This document shows positions 34,482 through 42,105 of a DNA stretch of 64,000 nt, piece after piece. A program made the position numbers and the translations under genes. The stretch is from Methylobacterium sp. J-070 (GTDB lineage Bacteria > Pseudomonadota > Alphaproteobacteria > Rhizobiales > Beijerinckiaceae), in contig NZ_JAKSXX010000208.1 in NCBI RefSeq assembly GCF_022829385.1, forward strand, positions 1 through 64,000, given 5' to 3'. The notes beneath the pieces are model-generated. The model was given only the letters and a program-made list of their open reading frames with translations, was not told where the DNA came from and did not search any database. The stretch's first letter is position 1. The number at the start of each line of letters is the position of its first letter.

Positions 34482-35336
34482 GTGGACGAGGCGGATCGCA
34501 CCGCCTCCGGTCCGCCGCAATCGGAGCCGATCCTCCGGAGAATGACCACGCGTATGCAGCGCGCCTTGGATCCGCTCTCGACCGACGCGGTCGGCTGGGC
34601 CTGGCAGGAGTGGGCTCGAACCCGCCGCGCTGATGCGCGCGCGACGCCCCGCCCCCGGGGCTGGATGGCATTGTGGATCTGCGGCGCCGGCGCCGCCTTC
34701 GGCGCGTTGGCCATGATGGCGGGATTCCTGATCTTCGTCGGCGCCCTCGACCGCCACGAACGGACGCCCCCCGACCGGGCCGACGGCATCGTGGCGCTGA
34801 CAGGCGGCGCGCAGCGGATCGGTGACGCGATCGACCTTCTGGCCGGCGGCTACGGCCGTCGCCTGCTCATCACCGGCGTGAACGAGCGCACCAGCCGCGA
34901 CGAGATCGCCCGGCTGAACCCGACCCAGCGCGCCTTGATCGCCTGCTGCGTCGATCTCGACTACCGGGCGCGCAACACGATCGGGAACGCCATCGAGACC
35001 CGGCGCTGGATGCGGGCGCACCGTTTCAGCACCGTCGCGGTGGTGACCTCGAACTACCACATGCCCCGGACGCTGGTGGAGCTGGATCACGCCCTGCAGG
35101 ACAGCGACCGCGTCCTGCCGCATCCGGTCGTTACGGAGGCCTTCGATGCCGACCGGTGGTGGCAGAGCCCACCCGCCGCCAAGCTCGTGGCCTTCGAGTA
35201 TGTGAAGTTCCTGGCGAGCTGGGTGCGCACGCGATTCGAGGCGGATCCGGAGCGCTCCCGGGCGGCGATCCTGATCGGACGCCGCAAGCCGGTGAAGATG
35301 GTCGCCGAGCCGCTGATGATGCGCGGCGTCGATTGA
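34482..35336 (+). CDS. YdcF/SanA-type DUF218 membrane protein
   Basis: 284 aa, GTG start at 34482 with later ATGs at 34542 and 34554 also possible. One membrane helix (WMALWICGAGAAFGALAMMA and onward), then a DUF218 domain: DRADGIVALTGGAQRIGDAI, LLAGGYGRRLLITGVNERTS, DYRARNTIGNAIETRRWMRA, VAVVTSNYHMPRTLVELDHA. The domain faces the periplasm and is linked with envelope barrier functions in E. coli SanA/ElyC; exact reaction unknown. It follows ftsEX as in relatives; the acyltransferase gene often found next is absent here. Confidence 0.87.
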   Translation: MDEADRTASGPPQSEPILRRMTTRMQRALDPLSTDAVGWAWQEWARTRRADARATPRPRGWMALWICGAGAAFGALAMMAGFLIFVGALDRHERTPPDRADGIVALTGGAQRIGDAIDLLAGGYGRRLLITGVNERTSRDEIARLNPTQRALIACCVDLDYRARNTIGNAIETRRWMRAHRFSTVAVVTSNYHMPRTLVELDHALQDSDRVLPHPVVTEAFDADRWWQSPPAAKLVAFEYVKFLASWVRTRFEADPERSRAAILIGRRKPVKMVAEPLMMRGVD

Positions 35337-35343
35337 GCTTGCC

Positions 35344-35673
35344 TCAGGGGCCCTTGCACCGCGCCTTGATCGCCGTCGAGAATTCCTGGTCTGAGCCCTG
35401 GACCTGGGCGAGCCGCTCGCCGCGCTCGGAGCCCGATAGGCAGCGCCCGTAGACGCTCGCGACCCGGCGCATGGTCTCGACGTGGCGCCGCCAGATCCGG
35501 CAATTCTTGGCGTCATCGGCGCCCGCCTGCTCCAACTGGTCGATCGCCTGCCGCTGCATCGACTGCGCGACGAGCAGGTCGCGGGCACAGGTCGTGTCGC
35601 CCTGCGCCCTTGCAGGCGCGACCAGCCACGCGGCAATGGCCAGGGCGGCGGCGGCCGTTCGGGAAATCGGCAT
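35344..35673 (-). CDS. Secreted hypothetical protein, 109 aa
   Basis: ATG at 35673 overlaps the ptsN stop as ATGA. Signal peptide residues 1-23 (ISRTAAAALAIAAWLVAPAR ending AQ-G). The mature part is helical with four cysteines (TTCARDLLVAQ, KNCRIWRRHVETM, YGRCLSGSERG, IKARCKGP), probably two disulfides in the periplasm. No family identified. Coupling to ptsN is strong but a functional link is not obvious. Its stop lies 7 bp from that of the converging YdcF gene. Confidence 0.75.
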   Translation of the reverse strand: MPISRTAAAALAIAAWLVAPARAQGDTTCARDLLVAQSMQRQAIDQLEQAGADDAKNCRIWRRHVETMRRVASVYGRCLSGSERGERLAQVQGSDQEFSTAIKARCKGP

Positions 35674-36140
35674 CAGGCGGCCTGGGGTGCCGTGGAGCGG
35701 GTCAGGAGGGCGTAGAGCGCGCCCGCGTCCCGGGCCGCTCGGATATGGCTCAGCATACCCGGCTCGCGCAGGATCCGGGCGACCTGCGCCAGCGCCTTCA
35801 GATGGTCGGCGCCCGCACCTTCGGGGGCCAGGAGCAGGAAGGCGATGTCCACGGGCTGGCCGTCGAGCGCCTCGAAATCCACCGGCCGGTCGAATCGCGC
35901 GAACAGGCCGAACAGCCGGTCGAGTCCCGGCAGCTTGCCGTGCGGGATCGCCACGCCCTCGCCGATGCCAGTCGAGCCGAGGCGCTCCCGCTGGAGCAGG
36001 GTGTCGAAGATGGGCCGTTCCGCGAGCGCCGGGAGGCGCCGCGTTGCCTGGGCGGCGAGATCCTGAAGCACCTGCTTCTTGGCGCGCGCGCGCAGGGACG
36101 ACACGACCGACTCGGGGTCGAGAAATTCCAGAACTGGCAT
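35673..36140 (-). CDS. ptsN: PTS nitrogen regulatory IIA protein
   Basis: 155 aa, EIIA-Ntr. Phosphorylated His67 in GIGEGVAIPHGKL, with the preceding LLQRERLGSTG and later VDIAFLLLAPEGAGADHLKA are canonical. It receives phosphate from PtsO/NPr and regulates K+ transport and nitrogen or stress responses. It lies downstream of hpf on the same strand (142-bp gap), the usual rpoN-hpf-ptsN order, although rpoN is not upstream here. Confidence 0.95.
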   Translation of the reverse strand: MPVLEFLDPESVVSSLRARAKKQVLQDLAAQATRRLPALAERPIFDTLLQRERLGSTGIGEGVAIPHGKLPGLDRLFGLFARFDRPVDFEALDGQPVDIAFLLLAPEGAGADHLKALAQVARILREPGMLSHIRAARDAGALYALLTRSTAPQAA

Positions 36141-36282
36141 CGACCGATCGTTGCCCTGTCACCCGCCCATAACGGCGCGGGCATGGTTGCAGGGGCGCCG
36201 ACGGCCGCTGCGGCCACGCCCCTGCCCTTCAATCGACCGGGAAACAAGCCGGTTCCGGCTCCGTTCCTCCCGACCCGCGGCG

Positions 36283-36876
36283 TCAGTCGCCGGCGCTCGG
36301 AGGGTCCACCCAGCCGATCGCGCCGTCGCTGCGCCGATATACGACGTTGATGCGTCCGGTGCCAGCGTGGACGAACACGACCACCGGGGACCCCGTCATG
36401 TCGAGGGCGGTCACGGCCTCGCCGATGGTGCGGCGCTCCAGGGTCTTGGTGCTCTCGGCCACGATCGGCGGATGGGCATCGCCCTCCGGTGCCTCGTCGT
36501 CCTCCTCGTCCGGAGCGGCCAGGACCGCGTAGGCCGCCTCGACCGCCTCCGTGTCGCCGGGTCCGGTCGCGTGCTGCTTCAGCCGATGCTTGTAGCGGCG
36601 CAACCGGGTTTCGAGACGCTCGGCGGTCTGCTCGAAGCTCGACCGCGCATCGTGGGCGAAGCCGTTCGCCTCGATGGTGAGGCCCGACACCAGATGGAGC
36701 ACGCAATCCGTCCGGAAGGCCGTCCCGTCCCGGCGCAGCGTGACGTGACCAGTGCAGCAGTCGTTCATATGCGAGTCGAGGTATTTGGCCTGGATCGCGG
36801 ACATTCGTTCCTCGACACGGCTGCGGAGACTCTCCCCGAGGTCCACGCCGTGGCCCGTAACTCGCAACGCCCCCAT
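36283..36876 (-). CDS. hpf: Ribosome hibernation promoting factor, long form
   Basis: 197 aa. The N-terminal S30AE domain reads MGALRVTGHGVDLGESLRSR, VEERMSAIQAKYLDSHMNDC and THGHV-type strand GHVTLRRDGTAFRTDCVLHL; the C-terminal dimerisation domain has LERRTIGEAVTALDMTGSPV, VVFVHAGTGRINVVYRRSDG and IGWVDPP. The long form dimerises 70S ribosomes to inactive 100S particles in stationary phase. Divergent from opgG with about 150 bp between starts. Confidence 0.95.
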   Translation of the reverse strand: MGALRVTGHGVDLGESLRSRVEERMSAIQAKYLDSHMNDCCTGHVTLRRDGTAFRTDCVLHLVSGLTIEANGFAHDARSSFEQTAERLETRLRRYKHRLKQHATGPGDTEAVEAAYAVLAAPDEEDDEAPEGDAHPPIVAESTKTLERRTIGEAVTALDMTGSPVVVFVHAGTGRINVVYRRSDGAIGWVDPPSAGD

Positions 36877-37029
36877 GCTGCCTCCCGATTTCGATGCCGG
36901 CCGCCGACTTAGAGAGCCGGCTCGGGTTAAGTCAACGGAGCGACTGGCGGTTTAGCCTGTTGCTTAACCCTGGGTTCAGCCGGGGGGCCGAATACCGGCC
37001 CCACCCCGAGACGCGAGACGCCTGACCGC

Positions 37030-38598
37030 ATGACGATCGATGCCGGACCTCAAGCCGACCCAACCCGCCGCGCCGTCCTGGCGGGGGTGCTGGGCGTCAC
37101 CGCCGGCGCGCTTCCGACCGTTACGTGGGCGGCCGAGCCCGAGAAGGCACCCGCGCTCCCCGGCGCGGGCGAGGCTTTCGAGGCCAACACGCTGCCGGAT
37201 CTCGCCCGCGCCCGCGCCAGGGCGGCTTACGTCGCACCCAAGACCAACGATGTGCCGGCGGTCCTGAAGGGCCTGTCGCGGGACGTCTACGGGGCGATCC
37301 GTCCCGCCGAGGGACGGGCCATCTGGGCCGACCGCGGGCTTGGCTACGTCCTGGAGCCGCTGTTGCGCGGCGCGATCTTCGACACGCCGGTGTCGCTGTA
37401 CCGCGTCGAGAACGGCCTCGTGCAGCCGATCGCGTACGACCGGTCGGCCTTCACCGCCCTGGGCATCGAACTGCCGGAGCTCGACGCCGAGACCGCGTTC
37501 TCGGGTTTCCGCCTGCGCGCGCGGTTCGGGGACGGCGACGCGCTCTCGGATTTCGCGCTGTTTCAGGGCGCCTCCTTCTTCCGCCTCGTGGCGCAGGGCC
37601 AGGATTTCGGCATCAACGCCCGGGCCCTCGCCCTGCGGCCGGCCGATGCCCGCGGCGAGGAGTTTCCCCTGTTCCGCGCCCTGTTCGTCGAGACGCCGAC
37701 GCCGGGCCAGCCGGTGGTGGTCCACGCCCTGGCGGAATCGGAATCGGCCACGGCGGCGTTCCGGCTCACGCTGACACCCGGGCGGGAGGCGTCAACGGCC
37801 GCGATCGACGGGATCGTCTTCGCCAGGGCCGATCTCGACCATATCGGGCTCGGCGGCATGCAGGGCAGCTACCTGTTCGGCGCCCTCGACCGGAACCGCG
37901 TCGACGACCTGCGCGCAGCCGCCTTCTCGGTCGAGGGCCTGGCGATCCGCAACGGCAACGGCGAGCCGATCTGGCGGCCGGTCCACAACCCGGAGGCGCT
38001 TCAGGTCTCGGCCTTCGTGGACCAGAGCCCGAAGGGATTCGGCCTCATGCAGCGCGCCCGCGCGTACGCGGATTTCGAGGATGACAAGCGGCACTGGGAG
38101 CAGCGGCCCTCCCTCTGGCTGGAGCCGCAGGACGCCTGGAGCGAGGGCGCGGTGACGCTGCTCGAGATCCCGAGCGATTCCGAGTTGAACGAGAACGTGT
38201 TCGCCTACTGGCGCCCCAAGGCGAAGCTCGCCAAGGGCGACGAGATGCGGTTCCTCTGTCGTCAGCACTGGTCGAAGGGCTGGCCCGATCCGCTTCCCCC
38301 CGAGATCGCGCGGGTCAGCGACAGCCGCTGCGGTCACGGCAGCGGCGGAAACCGCCGGCTCTTCGCGGTCGATTTCGAGGGCGACGCCCTGTTCCAGCCC
38401 GGCGACATCGACGTCGACCTCAGCGCCTCGGCCGGGACGATCACCCGGCAGGACCGGTTCCGGTACCCGGAGCGGAAGACGCTGCGGATCCTGTTCGAAC
38501 TCGATCCAGGCGGCGAACGGGCGAGCGAGTTGCGCCTCGCGCTCCGGCGCGGCCAAGCCCGGGCCAGCGAGACCTGGCTCTTCCGGTGGACCCCGTGA
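37030..38598 (+). CDS. opgG: Periplasmic glucan biosynthesis protein, OpgG/OpgD family
   Basis: 522 aa with a twin-arginine signal (PTRRAVLAGVLGVTAGALPT, cleavage near WAAEPEK), which is more OpgD-like than the Sec-exported E. coli OpgG. Beta-sandwich family motifs: FGLMQRARAYADFEDDKRHW, ERRPS-like QRPSLWLEP, GAVTLLEIPSDSELNENVFA, FAYWRPK, and the C-terminal Ig-like part RRLFAVDFEGDALFQPGDID. It shapes or branches osmoregulated periplasmic glucans made by OpgH, coded 37 nt downstream. G before H is the standard operon order. Confidence 0.93.
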   Translation: MTIDAGPQADPTRRAVLAGVLGVTAGALPTVTWAAEPEKAPALPGAGEAFEANTLPDLARARARAAYVAPKTNDVPAVLKGLSRDVYGAIRPAEGRAIWADRGLGYVLEPLLRGAIFDTPVSLYRVENGLVQPIAYDRSAFTALGIELPELDAETAFSGFRLRARFGDGDALSDFALFQGASFFRLVAQGQDFGINARALALRPADARGEEFPLFRALFVETPTPGQPVVVHALAESESATAAFRLTLTPGREASTAAIDGIVFARADLDHIGLGGMQGSYLFGALDRNRVDDLRAAAFSVEGLAIRNGNGEPIWRPVHNPEALQVSAFVDQSPKGFGLMQRARAYADFEDDKRHWEQRPSLWLEPQDAWSEGAVTLLEIPSDSELNENVFAYWRPKAKLAKGDEMRFLCRQHWSKGWPDPLPPEIARVSDSRCGHGSGGNRRLFAVDFEGDALFQPGDIDVDLSASAGTITRQDRFRYPERKTLRILFELDPGGERASELRLALRRGQARASETWLFRWTP

Positions 38599-38635
38599 CC
38601 CTCTTCCCGTCCCAATCCTAAGGCCAGCCTCCGTC

Positions 38636-40807
38636 ATGAACCTGGACGAGACGATCACGCGGACCCGGACCTCGGCGCAGCTTCGCTCCGAGCCGGATGC
38701 CGCCGGGCCGACATCCGGCCTGGGCCTGCCGCCGGAGGCGCCGCTGGCGATGCCGGTGCAGGATCTGGCGCGATGGGATCCCGCCGCCGCCCACCGGCCG
38801 GAGCGGCCGGCGAAGGCGCCGTGGCTCGCGCGCCTCGCGGTGTTCGGGGGCGCAACGGCCCTGACCGCCTACGGCGGCTGGCAGATGGTCGAGACGGTCT
38901 CGGTCTCGGGCAGCCCGACAGGCCTGCAGCTCGTCCTCGTCGTCCTGTTCTGCCTGACCTTCTCGTGGATCGCCCTGGCCTTCACCAGCGCCGTTCTCGG
39001 CTTCGGCATGCTGCTCCGGCGCGGGCCGCCCATCGAGGCGCCGGTCGCGCTGTCGACCCGCACCGCGGTGCTGATGCCGGTCTACAACGAGGCGACCGCC
39101 CGCACCTTCGCGGGCGTCGAGGCGATGCACGAGGCCGTGGCCGCCACGGGGCTAGGCCGGCATTTCGACTGGTTCGTCCTGTCCGATTCGACCCAGGCCG
39201 ATGCCTGGATCGCCGAGGAGCGGGCCTTCCTCGACCTGCGCGGACGCCTCGGCGCCGATGCCCGGCTCTACTATCGCCACCGGCCGAAGAACCATCACCG
39301 CAAGGCCGGCAATATCGGCGACTTCGTCACCCGCTGGGGCGGCCACTACGACCACATGCTGGTGCTCGACGCCGACAGCCTGATGAGCGGGCCGGCGATC
39401 GTGGCGCTCGCCGCCGCCATGGAGGCGGACCCGGATGCCGGCATCATCCAGACGCTGCCGCTGATCATCAACCGCAACACCCTGTTCGCCCGGCTCCAGC
39501 AGTTCGCCGCCCGGATCTACGGGCCGGTGATCGCCGCCGGCCTCTCGGCCTGGTCGGGGCGGGACGGCAATTACTGGGGCCACAACGCCATCATCCGGAC
39601 CCGGGCCTTCGCGTCGGCCTGCGGCCTGCCCGACCTCCCCGGGAAGCCGCCCTTCGGCGGCCACATCCTGTCGCACGATTTCGTCGAGGCCGCGCTGATC
39701 CGCCGGGCCGGCTGGGCCGTCTACATGCTTCCCCGCCTGCCGGGCTCCTTCGAGGAGAGCCCGCCCTCGCTGATCGATGTCGCGGTCCGCGACCGCCGCT
39801 GGGCACAGGGCAACCTCCAGCACGCACGGGTGATCGGCGCGGCCGGCCTGCACCCGGCGACCCGCCAGCACTTCGCCACCGGCATCGCCGGCTACCTCGC
39901 CTCCCCGCTCTGGCTGCTCCAGCTGGTCGTCGGTATCCTGCTGGTCCTGCAGACCGCCACGGAGCGGCCGGACTATTTCGGCGGCGCCGGCTTCTCGCCG
40001 GTCTTTCCGCGGTTCGACCCGGTCCGCGCGCTCCAGCTGTTCGGCCTGACCATGGCGGTGCTGCTGGCACCGAAGCTCCTGGGCCTGATCCTCGCGCTCC
40101 TCGATGGTCCGGTGCGGCGCGCCTGCGGCGGCGCCGGCCGACTCGTCCTGTCCAGCCTCGTCGAGATCCTGCTCTCCGCCCTGGTGGCGCCCGTCGCGAT
40201 GGTGGTCCAGTCCGGCTCGGTGATGAGCATCCTCCTCGGCCGGGACACCGGCTGGAACCCGCAGCGCCGCGACGACGGGTCGATCCCGCTGCGCGACATC
40301 GTCGCCCGGCATCGCTGGCACATGGTGCTCGGCCTCGTGGCGGGGGTCGCGGCCTTCGCCATAGCCACCTCGCTGTTCCTCTGGATGAGCCCCACCATCC
40401 TGGGTCTGGTGCTGGCGATCCCGATCTCCTGGGCGAGCGGCCAGCTCGGGCTCGGGCTCGCGCTCAAGCACCGGCGCCTCCTCGGTACGCCTGAGGAGGA
40501 CGCACCGCCCGCGATCGCGGTGCGCGCCGGTGCCCTGACCGCCCGGAACGCCGCACTCGGGTTCGACACCGCCGACGCCCTCGTGGCGCTGCACGCCGAT
40601 CCCGGCCTCGCCGATGTCCACGCGCGGATGCTGCCCGTCGGGCGATCCCGGCCGCGCGGGGCGATCGACCCGGATCAGACGCTGGCCGCCGCCAAGATCT
40701 GCGAAGCCGAGACGGTGGGCGAGGCACAGGCGTGGCTGACGCCGAAGGAGCGGATGGCGCTGCTGCACGACCGCGCGCTCGTCGACCGGCTCGTTCGCCT
40801 CACCTGA
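38636..40807 (+). CDS. opgH: Glucans biosynthesis glucosyltransferase OpgH (MdoH)
   Basis: 723 aa inner-membrane GT2 enzyme. Two N-terminal helices (residues about 75-125), cytoplasmic catalytic domain with TAVLMPVYNEATARTFAGVE, HRPKNHHRKAGNIGDFVTRW, DxD MLVLDADSLMSGPAIVALAA and the RRWAQGN product-binding motif, then several helices (YLASPLWLLQLVVGILLVLQ, MAVLLAPKLLGLILALLDG, WHMVLGLVAGVAAFAIATSL). Makes the linear beta-1,2-glucan backbone from UDP-glucose. Operon with opgG. Confidence 0.95.
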   Translation: MNLDETITRTRTSAQLRSEPDAAGPTSGLGLPPEAPLAMPVQDLARWDPAAAHRPERPAKAPWLARLAVFGGATALTAYGGWQMVETVSVSGSPTGLQLVLVVLFCLTFSWIALAFTSAVLGFGMLLRRGPPIEAPVALSTRTAVLMPVYNEATARTFAGVEAMHEAVAATGLGRHFDWFVLSDSTQADAWIAEERAFLDLRGRLGADARLYYRHRPKNHHRKAGNIGDFVTRWGGHYDHMLVLDADSLMSGPAIVALAAAMEADPDAGIIQTLPLIINRNTLFARLQQFAARIYGPVIAAGLSAWSGRDGNYWGHNAIIRTRAFASACGLPDLPGKPPFGGHILSHDFVEAALIRRAGWAVYMLPRLPGSFEESPPSLIDVAVRDRRWAQGNLQHARVIGAAGLHPATRQHFATGIAGYLASPLWLLQLVVGILLVLQTATERPDYFGGAGFSPVFPRFDPVRALQLFGLTMAVLLAPKLLGLILALLDGPVRRACGGAGRLVLSSLVEILLSALVAPVAMVVQSGSVMSILLGRDTGWNPQRRDDGSIPLRDIVARHRWHMVLGLVAGVAAFAIATSLFLWMSPTILGLVLAIPISWASGQLGLGLALKHRRLLGTPEEDAPPAIAVRAGALTARNAALGFDTADALVALHADPGLADVHARMLPVGRSRPRGAIDPDQTLAAAKICEAETVGEAQAWLTPKERMALLHDRALVDRLVRLT

Positions 40808-40885
40808 CGGGCTTGCGCCCGCGGCCCGTGACAGGCGGTTAACCATTCGGGTCCAAGAGTCCGGCGACCGCCACCGGAGTCGCCC

Positions 40886-41044
40886 ATGACCTTGCTGCTC
40901 GCGTTCCTGCTCATTCCCCTCGCGGCGGCCATCGTCCTGGCCCGCGGCGAGCCGGTGCGCACCATCAGCTGCCTCGGCGCGATGGGCGTCGGCTGCGTGA
41001 TCGCCTGCTGGAGCGTGATGAGCCTGATCCGCCACCGGGCGTGA
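40886..41044 (+). CDS. Small two-helix membrane protein, 52 aa
   Basis: ATG at 40886 with GGAG 7 nt upstream; stop at 41044. It has two hydrophobic segments, LLLAFLLIPLAAAIVLA (3-19) and TISCLGAMGVGCVIACWSVM (26-45), split by RGEPVR, and ends RHRA. The length and topology are typical of small inner-membrane proteins. It lies 78 nt after opgH on the same strand and might be co-transcribed. Function unknown. Confidence 0.6.
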   Translation: MTLLLAFLLIPLAAAIVLARGEPVRTISCLGAMGVGCVIACWSVMSLIRHRA

Positions 41045-41131
41045 GGCTGTCCGGCCGCGTCGCTGCGACGGGGCCGCGTTTCAAAAGGGCTGCGCCGCGG
41101 TGCCGAACGCCGCGCCACGCGCGATCGCGCG

Positions 41132-41332
41132 TCAGAGGAACCCGACCTGCCGCGGCCCGCCCGCCAGGGTGCGCCCCGCCCGCGAGACGAGCTGGGAGAA
41201 CGCCAGCGCCGCCGCCGTCGCCTGGGCGCGGGACGGGAAGTTCCGGCGCGATACCAGCACCGTCTCCTCGGTCTCGTTCAAGAGAACCCAGGACCACAAC
41301 GATCGGCTGCTCTCGCGAATCTCGAACTGCAC
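41132..41332 (-). CDS. Small DUF1508-like protein, 66 aa
   Basis: MQFEIRESSRSLWSWVLLNE, then TEETVLVSRRNFPSRAQATA and AALAFSQLVSRAG read like one YegP/DUF1508 repeat (beta-beta-beta-alpha: FEI...WSWVLLN...VLVSR..F.S..A...A). No signal peptide. The converging 52-aa gene ends 87 bp away. Function unknown; assignment by pattern only. Confidence 0.55.
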   Translation of the reverse strand: MQFEIRESSRSLWSWVLLNETEETVLVSRRNFPSRAQATAAALAFSQLVSRAGRTLAGGPRQVGFL

Positions 41333-41770
41333 GGGACGCCTGCCTTCCTAGGACATGCGAAATGGAAAGGTTTCATCAACCCGTGACATCCCGATGACGC
41401 GAAACCATCACCGTCAAGGTGGCCGCGCCGCGGCGACGACCCGGCGGAGCCCGGGCGATTCGGGTCGAATTACGCCCGAGTAATCCAGGTCGACCGGTAC
41501 CCAACCGCTTCGATCAGTTCAGGGCGCCGTCTTCCGGGTCCAGAGCATTATTTGGAACGGCCGCCGCGCGAATCGATTTTCCACAGGAGTCCCCGGGGCG
41601 CTCATCCGACGTCCAGGCAGCGTATCGCGGTCGCCCCGGCCTGTCGGACGCCCGGCGATGATCGCCTTCAGCCGGCGCGGTGGGGTCGACCGGACCGGCG
41701 CCTGCACGGATGCCGGATCGTGCCAACATCTGGAGTCAGCGCCTTCGGGCCGGCGGAGCAAGACAGGGCG
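41333..41770. other. Intergenic, nothing recognised
   Basis: About 440 bp. Frames extending the 78-aa gene upstream to 41552 lack a ribosome binding site and have shadow-like composition. No RNA or repeat was found. Confidence 0.4.
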
Positions 41771-42007
41771 ATGGTGGACCACATCGGCAGACCGACCGAA
41801 CGGTCGCACCGCATCCTCCACGATCTCGCCGATACCCTCGGCTGTTCCGTCGAGGCGTTCCTCGGTAAAACGCGGCCGGAGGAACTCGCGATGACGGAGG
41901 AGCTGCTCAGCTTGTGGTCCTCGATCGGGGATCTAGAGGCACGGCAGCGCATCCTCGACTGCGCCCGCGCCGCCAAGGACGAAGACGGCACGAAGCCGCA
42001 TGCCTGA
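41771..42007 (+). CDS. Small XRE-regulator-tail-like protein, 78 aa (paralogue of 49120 gene)
   Basis: Starts at ATG 41771. RILHDLADTLGCSVEAFLGK followed by AMTEELLSLWSSIGDLEARQ-RILDCARAAKDE. The first part resembles the end of an XRE-type HTH and the link to a dimerisation helix (LADxLGCSVEAFL), the second resembles the C-terminal helix of such regulators (xLLxLWxxIxDxxxRxRIL). The N-terminal recognition helices are missing, so it is unlikely to bind DNA alone. About half the residues match the gene at 49120. Possibly a modulator of full-length regulators. Confidence 0.65.
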   Translation: MVDHIGRPTERSHRILHDLADTLGCSVEAFLGKTRPEELAMTEELLSLWSSIGDLEARQRILDCARAAKDEDGTKPHA

Positions 42008-42105
42008 CCGGTTCCGCGGGCCTTGAATCCGACCGCCCGGCGCCCGAGGCTCCGCGGTGTAAGCCGAGTTTCGGTTCGACAGCCACAGCGCCTGCCGGAG
42101 ACCCC

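Noticed and set aside
33441..35636. 731-codon minus-strand frame across ftsX and ydcF
   Set aside because: Covers two well-supported plus-strand genes and has no recognisable domain.
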